A DNA stretch of 64,000 nucleotides from Citromicrobium sp. (lineage in GTDB: Bacteria > Pseudomonadota > Alphaproteobacteria > Sphingomonadales > Sphingomonadaceae), in contig PBYQ01000003.1 of NCBI GenBank assembly GCA_002729695.1, positions 62,001-126,000 of the forward strand, read 5' to 3'. Below, piece by piece: positions 44,808 to 53,517 of the stretch. The notes below the pieces were generated by a model. The model made no database searches. It worked only from the letters and a program-made list of their open reading frames with translations, and had not been told where the DNA came from. Position 1 is the stretch's first letter. Each line of letters begins with the position of its first letter. Both the position numbers and the translations under genes were made by a program.

Positions 44808-46355
44808 TCATGGGCGCACCCTTTCGCCTTCGCCCCACGCGACGGCGAGCGCCTGGATCAGCACCTCGCGCGTGCGACCCGGCTCGATAATGTCATCGAA
44901 GGCGAGATTGGCCGCCGCCTCCCACGGCTCCGAAATGGCAGTCCATTCGCTTTGCAGTTGTTCCAACAGGGCATCGTGCGCCGCACGTCCCTCCTTTGCG
45001 AGCGTCGCTTCCAGTTGGCGACGGTGAACGGTCCGAATGCCGGTATCGGGGGCCATGAAGCCAAGTTCGGCAGACGGCCAGGCGAACAGGAAATCGGGAT
45101 GCGTAGGCCTGCCCCCCATCGCGAAATGCCCGCCGCCATAGGCCTTGCGCAAGACGCAGCCCAGCTTGGGCACCTTCGCTGTTGAAATGCCCAGCGCGAG
45201 TTCCTCGTATGCTTTCAGCGTCCCGGCCTTCTCAGCCTCGGTGCCGACCATCAGACCGGGGACATCGTGCAGGAAAACAAGCGGAAGATTGAACCGGTCG
45301 CACAGACGCACGAATGCCAGTTCCTTGCGCAGCGCATCGGCATCCAGCGCGCCTGCGCGAATGATCGGTTGGTTGGCGACGATCCCCACCGGATCGCCCT
45401 CGAGCCGGGCAAAGCAGGTCAGCAGCGAAGGCCCCCAATTGTCGGCCCAGCCCATGATACTGCCACCATCCGCAATCGCCGCAATCACGCTACGCATGTC
45501 GTATCCCGATTTCGCGCCAAGCGGAACTATGCTCCCGAGCTCGGCCGGATCGGTCAAAGGATCGGCGGGCGGCGCAACCGGCGCCGGTCGTGCGCTGTTG
45601 GACGGCAGGAAGGATAGAAACGCGGCGATGGCATCGAAGGCTTCGGCCTCGGTCTCCACAACCATATGCGCGTTTCCAACCGCCGTCGCGCGGTCGGGGC
45701 CGCCCAGTTCGTGGTCTGTCAGCTTCTCGCCCGTCGCCGGTTCGATGACCGACGGGCCGACCAGCGCGAGCGAGGCAAATTCGGCCATCACCACGAAATC
45801 GGCAGTCGAGGCATGGAGCGCGCTGTCCCCGTAGGACGGACCCAGCACCGCCGCCGCACGCGGCACATCGGGCCCGCCGTCGGTGCGCTTGAGAAAGGTC
45901 TGAAAGTCGAGCGGAAGCGTGGAGAAGCGCCATCCCATCACGTCGGGAATACGGCCCCCATCCGCATCGCACAACAATACGATGGGGAAGCCTTTTTGCT
46001 GCGCGTGTTCGATCAGCCTGCCCTGCTTGCGCATCCCGACGGGCGCGGTGGTTCCGGCGAGGACTGAAGAATCGATCCCGATCACCCCGACCCTGCGGCC
46101 GTCGAGCAAGCCGAAGCCCGTCACCGCAGCATCGCCCGGCACGTGGCGCTCGCTGCGCATTTCGGGCAGCGCGAGCGCGCCGATCTCGAACCAGCTGTCC
46201 GGGTCGATCAGCATTTCGATCCGCTCGCGCACCGGGAGACGCCCGGATTCGCGATGGCGCTTCAGACCCTCCTCCCCGCCCATCTCGCGCGCCCGCGCCT
46301 GGCGTGCGCGCAGTTCTGCGATGTGATCGCTCATCGTCGGTTCCGGGCCACTCAT
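44808..46355 (-). CDS. Acyl-CoA carboxylase carboxyltransferase subunit
   Basis: The 515-residue carboxyltransferase has two crotonase-like halves. The N half has RERIEMLIDPDSWFEIG, VGVIGIDSSVLAGTT and the AAVLGPSYGDSALHA block; the C half has GIVANQPIIRAGALDADA, FLHDVPGLMVGTEAE and GHFAMGGRPTHPDFLFAWP. It transfers CO2 from biotin to acyl-CoA. ATG 46355 overlaps the preceding hydratase stop (ATGA), and the biotin carboxylase gene follows. The order hydratase - carboxyltransferase - biotin carboxylase resembles leucine/isovalerate and acyclic terpene pathways. Confidence 0.9.
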   Translation of the reverse strand: MSGPEPTMSDHIAELRARQARAREMGGEEGLKRHRESGRLPVRERIEMLIDPDSWFEIGALALPEMRSERHVPGDAAVTGFGLLDGRRVGVIGIDSSVLAGTTAPVGMRKQGRLIEHAQQKGFPIVLLCDADGGRIPDVMGWRFSTLPLDFQTFLKRTDGGPDVPRAAAVLGPSYGDSALHASTADFVVMAEFASLALVGPSVIEPATGEKLTDHELGGPDRATAVGNAHMVVETEAEAFDAIAAFLSFLPSNSARPAPVAPPADPLTDPAELGSIVPLGAKSGYDMRSVIAAIADGGSIMGWADNWGPSLLTCFARLEGDPVGIVANQPIIRAGALDADALRKELAFVRLCDRFNLPLVFLHDVPGLMVGTEAEKAGTLKAYEELALGISTAKVPKLGCVLRKAYGGGHFAMGGRPTHPDFLFAWPSAELGFMAPDTGIRTVHRRQLEATLAKEGRAAHDALLEQLQSEWTAISEPWEAAANLAFDDIIEPGRTREVLIQALAVAWGEGERVRP

Positions 46356-47158
46356 GCCGAAGCCTTCGATCGCGCGGCGAAGCTTGCCGGGCGTCTTTCG
46401 AGAAATGCTGCGATCCCCTCTGTACGGTCGGGCGAAGCCTGCAATCTGGACAATTCGTCGACCGACCAAGCCACATCGTCTTCGTCGAATGCGACATTGA
46501 CCATGCGCTTGCCGACCGAGGCGGCGTTGGGCGAAAGGGCCGCGACCGACTGCGCCAGAGCAGTTGCCCGGTCGATCAGGGCCGCAGCGGGAACGATCTC
46601 CTGTACCAGCCCGATCGCCTGCGCCCGGTGCGCGTCGATCGTAGCGCCGGTCATCACCAGGTATTTGGTGGTCTGAATACCGATGACATCCGGCCCGCGC
46701 AGAATACCGAAACCCGGCACCAGCCCGAAACGTGCCTCGGGCATTGCGAAGGTCGCGTGGTCTGCGGCGATCACCATATCGCAGGCGAGTGCAAGTTCGC
46801 ATCCGCCCCCCATCGCAATCCCGTTGACGGCCGCGATCACCGGTACTGGACAGCGCTCGATATCACGGAACGCGCGCATCGCATCGGTCTGGAAGGCGCG
46901 GATCGACGCTTCGTCTTTCAGTTCGAGAAAGCCCCCGACATCACCGCCGGCGCTGAAGGCCTTATCCCCTGCCCCGGTCAGCACGATGGCGCGGATATCG
47001 TCCATCGCGGCAAGCTCTGCGAGCGTCTGGGACAGATTGTGCCAGAAGGCCCCGGTCAGCGCATTGTGCTTGTCTGCCCGGTCGATCGTGACGGTGGCGA
47101 CGCAATCCCCGGTCGCTATCTCCAGATCGCCCCGTCGTATCGTTCGCTCTGCCTGCAT
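46352..47158 (-). CDS. Enoyl-CoA hydratase/isomerase family protein
   Basis: This 268-residue crotonase has the oxyanion-hole segments KAFSAGGDVGGFLE and AVNGIAMGGGCELALACDMV. The glutamate in FAMPEARFGLVPGFG fits a hydratase, as in 3-methylglutaconyl-CoA or isohexenylglutaconyl-CoA hydratases, which work directly after such carboxylases. It is first gene of the carboxylase operon, divergent from the MFS gene with a shared operator copy at 47197. Confidence 0.9.
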   Translation of the reverse strand: MQAERTIRRGDLEIATGDCVATVTIDRADKHNALTGAFWHNLSQTLAELAAMDDIRAIVLTGAGDKAFSAGGDVGGFLELKDEASIRAFQTDAMRAFRDIERCPVPVIAAVNGIAMGGGCELALACDMVIAADHATFAMPEARFGLVPGFGILRGPDVIGIQTTKYLVMTGATIDAHRAQAIGLVQEIVPAAALIDRATALAQSVAALSPNAASVGKRMVNVAFDEDDVAWSVDELSRLQASPDRTEGIAAFLERRPASFAARSKASA

Positions 47159-47196
47159 CGGCCACTCTCTCCAGCATCTTTTCTTATCAGCCTAAT

Positions 47197-47214
47197 ATCA
47201 AACGATCGGTAGTC
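47197..47214. promoter_or_regulatory. TetR-type operator copy between carboxylase operon and MFS gene
   Basis: ATCAAACGATCGGTAGTC is one of the best-conserved copies of the island motif. It lies 39-56 bp before the hydratase start (minus strand) and could also govern the MFS gene at 47328. Confidence 0.65.
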
Positions 47215-47327
47215 AATCGGAAGGGTGAAGCAAGGGGCAGAACCTTCACCCGCGGAATTCCCCTAAAAATAGACGACTTGCCGCTCACTAATTTCAACCG
47301 TAGGTTTGAAAGACATGGGAGATTAAG

Positions 47328-48668
47328 ATGACCGCAGAGTCACGAAATATCGAATTTCCGGCGGATGAAGCCGGTCGCCAACCGGCCAGACGCGGCACTG
47401 CCTGGGCGCTGGCGGTCCTGACGGCGATCTTCACCGTCGCCTTTATCGACCGGCAAATTCTCAATCTGCTGGTGGATCCGATCAAGGGCTCGCTGGGCAT
47501 TACCGATGTCGATTTCAGCCTGCTGCAGGGCCTTGCCTTCATGGCATCCTACGTCGCGCTCAGCCCGATGTTCGGCTGGTTGGCGGACCGGACCAACCGG
47601 CGCAACCTGCTGGCAGGTGCGGTGACCGTGTGGAGCCTGTGTACCATTCTCTGCGGCCTAACCCAGGATTACTCGACCTTGTTCATGGCACGGATCGGGA
47701 TCGGCGCAGCAGAGGCCTGCGTCACCCCAGCCGCATGGTCGATGCTGGCCGACCTGTACGAGCGCAAGCGCCTCTCGCGCGCACTCAGCATCTTCCTCAT
47801 CGGCCCGTATATCGGCACCGGCCTCGCCATGATCCTGGGCGGATTCCTTTTGGGGATCGGCGACGACATCCGCGCGCTCGTTCCGATATTCTCCGGTTTC
47901 GCCGACTGGCAGATCGTGTTCATCGCCGTTGGCCTGCCGGGCATAATGCTGGGGCCAATCACGCTGGCGCTGCGAGAGCCTGCGCGCGGAGAAAGCAGCA
48001 TTGGACCGCCCACCGCCGCCATTCCTCTGCGCGAGGCCTTTGCCTTCCTGTGGCAGGCGCGCAGTTTCTTCGTGCTCTTCTTCCTCGGCATGACGGCAAT
48101 CATCCTGGTGCTCTATTCGGTGCCCGCGTGGATGCCTGCAGTGCTGATCCGCTCGCTCGATGCCGATCCCGCGACCGTCGGCCTGCAATATGGCATCGTC
48201 GCGCTGTGCGCGGGCACGGGGGGCGTGCTGTTCGGGCCAGTGCTGGGGCGTTTTCTCGCCGCGCGCGGTACGAAATATCCCGAGGTGCGGGTGCCCATCA
48301 TCTCGGCAGGAGGCCTGGTGGTCGCAGGCGCGCTGCTCGCGTTCCTGCCCTGCTATGAGGTCGGCCTTCTGGCGGCGGGACTCGCGACGTTCTTCTTCGG
48401 GCTTCCGCAAGCCATGGCGGCCACTGCATTGCAGGTCGCCGCACCGCCCGCGATGCGCGGACTGGTGGCATCGATCTACACCTTCATCGCGGGTGTGATC
48501 GGCTTGGTGCTTGCCCCCACGCTGGTCGCTTTCCTGACGGACCACGTGTTCCGCGACCCGGCGGATGTAGATTCATCGCTGGCGATCGTGTGCTGCACCA
48601 GCGCGATCATAGCGCTGTTCCTGACCATCGCCGCTGCGAGAAATTATCGCCCGCTTACGGAGGATTGA
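47328..48668 (+). CDS. Major facilitator superfamily transporter (spinster-like)
   Basis: The 446-residue inner-membrane protein has twelve predicted helices. AFIDRQILNLLVDPIKGSLG is typical of spinster-type MFS, followed by the loop signature GWLADRTNRRNLL. It starts at ATG 47328 with GGGAGA upstream. It likely takes up the substrate, or exports a product, for the island. Confidence 0.9.
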   Translation: MTAESRNIEFPADEAGRQPARRGTAWALAVLTAIFTVAFIDRQILNLLVDPIKGSLGITDVDFSLLQGLAFMASYVALSPMFGWLADRTNRRNLLAGAVTVWSLCTILCGLTQDYSTLFMARIGIGAAEACVTPAAWSMLADLYERKRLSRALSIFLIGPYIGTGLAMILGGFLLGIGDDIRALVPIFSGFADWQIVFIAVGLPGIMLGPITLALREPARGESSIGPPTAAIPLREAFAFLWQARSFFVLFFLGMTAIILVLYSVPAWMPAVLIRSLDADPATVGLQYGIVALCAGTGGVLFGPVLGRFLAARGTKYPEVRVPIISAGGLVVAGALLAFLPCYEVGLLAAGLATFFFGLPQAMAATALQVAAPPAMRGLVASIYTFIAGVIGLVLAPTLVAFLTDHVFRDPADVDSSLAIVCCTSAIIALFLTIAAARNYRPLTED

Positions 48669-48686
48669 GCGCGGCGGCAGGCTCCG

Positions 48687-49463
48687 TCAGCTCTTCATCC
48701 TGCCGAGCGCGGCACCGCTCAACTGCATCGTGGTGAGGCCCATTCCGCCGTCCACCAGAATGTCGGTCCCGGTGATGCCCCGCCCGCCTGGACCAAGCAG
48801 GAAGGCAACCGTTGCGGCAATGTCTTGGGGTTCGGAGATGCGGCGCAGCGGAATGGTCGATGCGCGCTGTTCCCGGATTGCCGGATCGTCGTATGCCGCC
48901 GCCATCGGCGTCGCCGTCGGCCCGGGAGAAACGGTGTTCACCCGGATCCCGTCCGGCCCCCATTCGAGCGCCATTTGCTGCGCCAGCATGGAAAGGGCAG
49001 CCTTGCTTGGCGAGTAACTGCCCAAATCGGCCACCGGACAAGTCGCACCCGTCGACGAGATCGCGACGATTGCACCCTTCGCCTGCCTGAGCGCGGGATA
49101 GGCCGCCTGCGCGAGCAGAAAGAGCGGGCGGGTATTTATTGCAAACCCTGCCTCATAATCCTCCAGCGATAATTCCGAGAGAGGCGCGCGGTTGCCGATC
49201 GATCCGGCGGCGTGGACCAGAGCATCGATCCCACCCATTTTTCGGACAGCCGCCTCGATCACATTCGTGCCCATATCGGGCGCGGTCATCTCGCCGGGGA
49301 CGGTGAAGACTTCCGCGCCTCCTGCACGTAGTTGGGCGCAGTGCCGCTCCCCCCGTTTCGGGTTGCGATCGACCAGCACGATCCGCGCGTCCGGATCGCC
49401 CGCCAACTCCCTGGCGATCGCCAACCCGATCCCGCTGCCAGCGCCGGTAATGACCGTCCTCAT
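48687..49463 (-). CDS. Short-chain dehydrogenase/reductase 2
   Basis: The 258-residue SDR has ITGAGSGIGLAIARELAGD at the start, VHAAGSIG, catalytic YSPSKAALSML and VDGGMGLTT. ATG 49463 follows a GGAGAGAG site; longer upstream frame is not SDR-like. It is divergent from SDR 3 across an operator copy. Confidence 0.9.
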   Translation of the reverse strand: MRTVITGAGSGIGLAIARELAGDPDARIVLVDRNPKRGERHCAQLRAGGAEVFTVPGEMTAPDMGTNVIEAAVRKMGGIDALVHAAGSIGNRAPLSELSLEDYEAGFAINTRPLFLLAQAAYPALRQAKGAIVAISSTGATCPVADLGSYSPSKAALSMLAQQMALEWGPDGIRVNTVSPGPTATPMAAAYDDPAIREQRASTIPLRRISEPQDIAATVAFLLGPGGRGITGTDILVDGGMGLTTMQLSGAALGRMKS

Positions 49464-49506
49464 CGCTCTCTCTCCGATCTGCCGAATTCTTGAACTCGGA
49501 ATTTTT

Positions 49507-49524
49507 TTCAAACGATTGGTTGTT
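49507..49524. promoter_or_regulatory. TetR-type operator copy between the divergent SDR genes
   Basis: TTCAAACGATTGGTTGTT fits the motif. A second, weaker copy (GTCCGATCGGTGCTTG) follows at about 49530-49545. Both lie between the 49463 and 49598 starts. Confidence 0.6.
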
Positions 49525-49597
49525 TTCTTGTCCGATCGGTGCTTGCTTGTCCAGCATAGTAGCCAGGCGCAGACCCGGCTCACGAGAGAGGACGAGA

Positions 49598-50299
49598 ATG
49601 GGCGACGAACGACCGATCGCACTGGTAACCGGTGTGTGTGGCGGCATTGGCCGGGCCATTGCTGCCGCGCTCCATGCCAGGGGCTATCATGTGGTGGGCA
49701 GCGATCTGACCGAGGGCGATACCGGCCCGGCAGAGAGCTTCCAGGCATTCGACTTGAGCGATTTGGATGCGATCGAGGGTTTTGTCTCGGCGGTCGAAAA
49801 TGACGTCGGACCGATCGCCGTCATGGTCAACAATGCGGCGTATTTCAGCGATCGCGCCTTCGCGGACCTGACGCCCGAGGACATCATGCGGACGCTCACC
49901 GTCAATGTCGGGGCTGTGATGCTGCTGTGCCGCACCGTGGGTGACCGGATGGCGCAGCGAGGCGGAGGGGCGATCGTGAACATGTCCTCCATCGCGGGGA
50001 AACGCGGATCGACCCAGGCCGATTACGGCGCCTCGAAGGCGGGCGTCATCAATCTCACGCGCACGCTGTCGCGCATCTATGCCCCCGCCAACGTGCGGAT
50101 AAACGCAGTGGCGCCCGCGCTGGTGGACGCCGGCATGGGTGACCGCTTGGGCGAGGACGTTCGCGAAAGTTACGTCCAGCGCACGCCCATGGGCCGCGGC
50201 GCAAGAGCAGAGGAAATTGCCAGCGTCGTCGCGTTCCTTGCGGGACCCGACGCGAGTTACATGACGGGCGAAACGGTCAACGTCGATGGCGGACTCTGA
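49598..50299 (+). CDS. Short-chain dehydrogenase/reductase 3
   Basis: The 233-residue SDR has LVTGVCGGIGRAIAAALHAR, NNAAYF, catalytic YGASKAGVINL and TVNVDGGL. ATG 49598 (MGDERPIAL) has GAGAGAGG upstream. It is first of three plus-strand genes and overlaps the alpha/beta hydrolase by 14 bp. Confidence 0.9.
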   Translation: MGDERPIALVTGVCGGIGRAIAAALHARGYHVVGSDLTEGDTGPAESFQAFDLSDLDAIEGFVSAVENDVGPIAVMVNNAAYFSDRAFADLTPEDIMRTLTVNVGAVMLLCRTVGDRMAQRGGGAIVNMSSIAGKRGSTQADYGASKAGVINLTRTLSRIYAPANVRINAVAPALVDAGMGDRLGEDVRESYVQRTPMGRGARAEEIASVVAFLAGPDASYMTGETVNVDGGL

Positions 50300-51167
50300 T
50301 CAGCCTTCGCACGAGATTGCGGTCGAAACGCATGATGGCCTGACCGTCCGTGGAGATGTCTTCGGGCCGGCCACCGGACCCGGCGCGATCTTTCTCCACG
50401 GTGGCGGGCAAAGCCGGTCATCCTGGCGCGGCGCTGCGCGACGATTGGCAAGCGCAGGCTTTTGCGCCTGCACGATGGATCTGCGTGGCCATGGAGACAG
50501 CGACTGGTCGCGCTCCGGCAATTACACGTTCGACGACTACGTAGCCGACGTGAAGGCCACCATCGCGCAAGTCGGCGAACCGGCACTGCTGATCGGCGCG
50601 TCGATGGGTGGCCACATCGCCATGATCGCCGCCGCGCGCTATCCGGACCGCGTATCCGCCCTTGCACTGGCCGATGTCACCCCTTGGGTGGACGAGGACA
50701 AGGGCGACGAGATCCGCAACGCCATGCGACAGGCGCGCCATGGCTTCGCCTCGGTCGAAGAGGCTGCCCGGATGGTCGATACGATGCGCGGCACGCCCTC
50801 GCAGGACGATATTTCGGGCTTGCGCAGACATATGCGGACCGGTCCCGACGGCCGGTTCTACTGGCGATGGGACCCGGCCATGCTGGCCGACGAGCACCTT
50901 CGCCACGGCGGCGAAGGTGGCTTGCTGGTCATCGAAGCCCGGCGACTCACGCGCCCGGTCCTTCTGATGCTGGCCGAGCACAGCACGGTGACCGATCCGG
51001 CGCAGGCAATCGCGTTCAAGGCCGCCGTGCCATGGCTGCAAACCGTCACCATCGAAGGCGCCGGACACATGGTCACCGGCGATCTCAACGACACCTATGC
51101 CGACCACATTCTCGCATTCGCCAACACTCTGGACGCCCCACATCCTCGGGAGAAACCCCATCGGTAA
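50286..51167 (+). CDS. Alpha/beta-fold hydrolase
   Basis: The 293-residue hydrolase has the oxyanion motif LHGGGQSRSSW and CTMDLRGHGDSDW. Its nucleophile elbow is LLIGASMGGHIAM, where Ser is the catalytic residue, and the final histidine is in GAGHMVTGD. It could open an ester, lactone or CoA-thioester, or cleave a C-C bond. It overlaps the SDR 3 end and is followed by the APH-like kinase, so it shares the operon. Confidence 0.9.
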   Translation: MADSDQPSHEIAVETHDGLTVRGDVFGPATGPGAIFLHGGGQSRSSWRGAARRLASAGFCACTMDLRGHGDSDWSRSGNYTFDDYVADVKATIAQVGEPALLIGASMGGHIAMIAAARYPDRVSALALADVTPWVDEDKGDEIRNAMRQARHGFASVEEAARMVDTMRGTPSQDDISGLRRHMRTGPDGRFYWRWDPAMLADEHLRHGGEGGLLVIEARRLTRPVLLMLAEHSTVTDPAQAIAFKAAVPWLQTVTIEGAGHMVTGDLNDTYADHILAFANTLDAPHPREKPHR

Positions 51168-51180
51168 AGACATTCCCCGC

Positions 51181-52227
51181 ATGCCCGAAACGCTCGAAGG
51201 CATTACCGCCGACTGGCTGACCCGCGCGCTCGAGATCGACTATCCCGGCACCGTCGTGACCAGCGCGACCCCGGGCAGCAGCGTGCGCGCGACCGGGACC
51301 AAGCTACGCCTGCTGCTTGACTACAACGATGCCGGGCACGCGCATCGCCTGCCGCCCACAATGTGGTTCAAGAGCGGGCTCGAGCCGCATTCCGATCACG
51401 TTCGGTCGAGCCACGAGCGTGAAGGCCTGTTCTATTCGCAGATCGCTCCGCACGGGCTGATCAACGCGCCCAAAGGCTATTTCGCAGAAGTCGATGATCG
51501 CGGCTTCGCCGGTCAGTTGATCGAGGACCTGCTGGCCCGCAATGCGCGCTTCGGCAGCGAAGCGCGCCCTGTCGGCACCGATGCAGCTGCGCAGACGCTG
51601 ACCATGCTGGCGCGGCTGCATGCCTTTCGCTGGCAGTCGAGCGAGCTGGACAAGCTCGGCGCACCGGGCGGCTCGCTGATCACCGACGGGATCGTGCTGC
51701 ACCTGCTGACCGCCGACAGCTGGGAAGAGTCCATGGGCAGACCCGCTGCGACCGAGCTGCCCGCAGCGTTCGACACGGTCGAGACCGTGCGAAGGGGCAT
51801 GCAGCAATTATGGGACTACGACAGCCAGTCGAACGAGCGCTGCATCGTCCACGGCGATGCGCATCCCAACAACATGTTCTTCGAACAGGATGGATCGCCG
51901 GGCTTTCTCGACTTCCAGCGGCTGATGCAGTGCGACTGGGCGCACGATGTGAACTATTTCCTCGTCTCGTGCATGGACACCGACGATGCGGCCGCCAATG
52001 AGCGTGAGCTGCTGGAGCACTATCTGATCGCTCTGAAAGCGCACGGCGCTCCCGCACTGGAGCGGGACGCTGCGTGGGAAAACTATCGCCGCCACACGAT
52101 GTACGGGCTGGTCTGGAACGTCGTCCCCACCGCGATGCAGACCGAGCGGGCAGTCGACATCATCTCGCGCCGGTTCAACGCCGCCGCCCGCCGGCACGAA
52201 CTGGCAGGGCTGTTCGATCTGGGCTGA
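51181..52227 (+). CDS. Aminoglycoside-phosphotransferase-like (ecdysteroid-kinase-related) kinase
   Basis: The 348-residue protein has the kinase catalytic loop RCIVHGDAHPNNMFFEQD and the metal-binding stretch GFLDFQRLMQCDWAHDVNYF. These match the Brenner-type HGDxHxxN and D(F/I) motifs of the APH/choline/ecdysteroid kinase superfamily. In catabolic operons such kinases phosphorylate hydroxyacyl-CoAs (ACAD10/LvaA type) or steroid and terpenoid hydroxyls. It is third in the SDR-hydrolase-kinase operon and convergent with the P450. Substrate unknown. Confidence 0.82.
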   Translation: MPETLEGITADWLTRALEIDYPGTVVTSATPGSSVRATGTKLRLLLDYNDAGHAHRLPPTMWFKSGLEPHSDHVRSSHEREGLFYSQIAPHGLINAPKGYFAEVDDRGFAGQLIEDLLARNARFGSEARPVGTDAAAQTLTMLARLHAFRWQSSELDKLGAPGGSLITDGIVLHLLTADSWEESMGRPAATELPAAFDTVETVRRGMQQLWDYDSQSNERCIVHGDAHPNNMFFEQDGSPGFLDFQRLMQCDWAHDVNYFLVSCMDTDDAAANERELLEHYLIALKAHGAPALERDAAWENYRRHTMYGLVWNVVPTAMQTERAVDIISRRFNAAARRHELAGLFDLG

Positions 52228-52257
52228 TCGCCAGCCAGCCCCGCCCCGCCTGCAAGG

Positions 52258-53502
52258 TCAGTCGCGCAGGATCAGGTGTAGCGGACACATGCGGCGCATG
52301 AACGTTCCTGTGAACACAGGCGGCTCTGCGTCCGGGTCCAGCCGCATGTCTGGGTAGCGATCCAGCATCATGTCCAGCACCTCGCGCATTTCCGTGCGCG
52401 CAAAGTGAGAGCCGATGCACGACCGGTTGCCGCGCCCGAAGGCGAAGTGATCGGTCGGCGGGCGGCGCTCCAAATCGACGTCGGCGGGGCAATGGTAGTG
52501 GTCGGGATCGCGATTGGCTGCGGCGTTGCCGATGAACACGATGTCGCCCTTGCGAATGTGCGCATCGCCGATCGTCACGTCCTGCACGCAAATCCGATGG
52601 CGGAACATGACGACGCTGCGCAGCCGCATCCCCTCCTCGATCACAGCCTTCAGCGCCTTGTCCCGGTCCGTGCGGACCGCCGTCCGAACCTCCGGCTGAG
52701 ACAGCATGGTGAAGAGAACGTTCGCTATCCCGTAAACGGTCGTGTCCGAACCGGCGAAGAACAGCTCGCGGCACAGGCCCAATGCCGCTTCCTCATCGAG
52801 TTCGAGGCCTGCAGCCGGTGCCTCCTGCCAGACCCTGCTGATGAAATCGTTGGAGGGCGTCTCGCGCGCCTTGCGGATGTGCGGCAGGAGTATTTCGTTG
52901 AGTTCCGCCGAGGCGGCGAGCGCGCGTTCGCGCCCTTCTTCGCTGCGATAGCCGGTTGAAATGAGAGCCACGATCTCGTGATTGAGTTCGAGTAGTCGAT
53001 CCATCGCCGCATCGTCGCGGTGATCCATTCCGAGCAGCGATGAAATTACCCGCGGCGGAATGCGATCCGCGATCGCCGATGCCGCCTCTATCCGCCTCGC
53101 ATTGCCGAGCGCGTCGAGCGTCTGTTCGATAATCGGCAGCATGTGGGCGACGCGGTATTGCTCCACGTTCGATGGCGAGAGAAGCTTCAGGTGGAAGCGG
53201 CGCAGCCGGGTATGCTCCTCACCCTGGCTCAGCGTGATGTTCGCCCCGCCACCCTTGATGCGCCGCAGCGTGTCGTCCGCATTGATGTAGGCATTGGCAA
53301 ACAGGGATTCGTCGCGCTGCCCCTTGGCCACCTCTTCGTAGTCGAACAGGATCCACCCATTTGCCGCCTCGTCCCACACCGGCGATCGGTATTGATCATG
53401 CAGATTACGATAAAATTCGAAGGTTCGTTCGGAAGAGAATATCGAAAACCCTTCCGGACAGATCGGCTCTCTTGAGATCGCTGTTTCCGCGTCCGCAGGC
53501 AT
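52258..53502 (-). CDS. Cytochrome P450
   Basis: The 414-residue bacterial P450 has an I-helix LCRELFFAGSDTTVYGI (AGxDTT) and an ExxR in EEGMRLRS. The heme loop is FGRGNRSCIGSHFAR, where Cys is the axial ligand; the usual GxHxC histidine is replaced (GNRSC). It should hydroxylate a hydrophobic substrate with electrons from a ferredoxin. Start MPADAETA at 53502 follows a GGGAGGG site, and a perfect 18-bp palindrome lies directly upstream. No ferredoxin or ferredoxin reductase gene is in the window. Confidence 0.93.
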   Translation of the reverse strand: MPADAETAISREPICPEGFSIFSSERTFEFYRNLHDQYRSPVWDEAANGWILFDYEEVAKGQRDESLFANAYINADDTLRRIKGGGANITLSQGEEHTRLRRFHLKLLSPSNVEQYRVAHMLPIIEQTLDALGNARRIEAASAIADRIPPRVISSLLGMDHRDDAAMDRLLELNHEIVALISTGYRSEEGRERALAASAELNEILLPHIRKARETPSNDFISRVWQEAPAAGLELDEEAALGLCRELFFAGSDTTVYGIANVLFTMLSQPEVRTAVRTDRDKALKAVIEEGMRLRSVVMFRHRICVQDVTIGDAHIRKGDIVFIGNAAANRDPDHYHCPADVDLERRPPTDHFAFGRGNRSCIGSHFARTEMREVLDMMLDRYPDMRLDPDAEPPVFTGTFMRRMCPLHLILRD

Positions 53503-53517
53503 ATTCCCTCCCATTAA

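Noticed and set aside
49530..49545. A second full operator in the SDR2/SDR3 gap (GTCCGATCGGTGCTTG).
   Set aside because: It lacks the A-rich left half and the TAG after GGT, so it is mentioned only as a weak copy.
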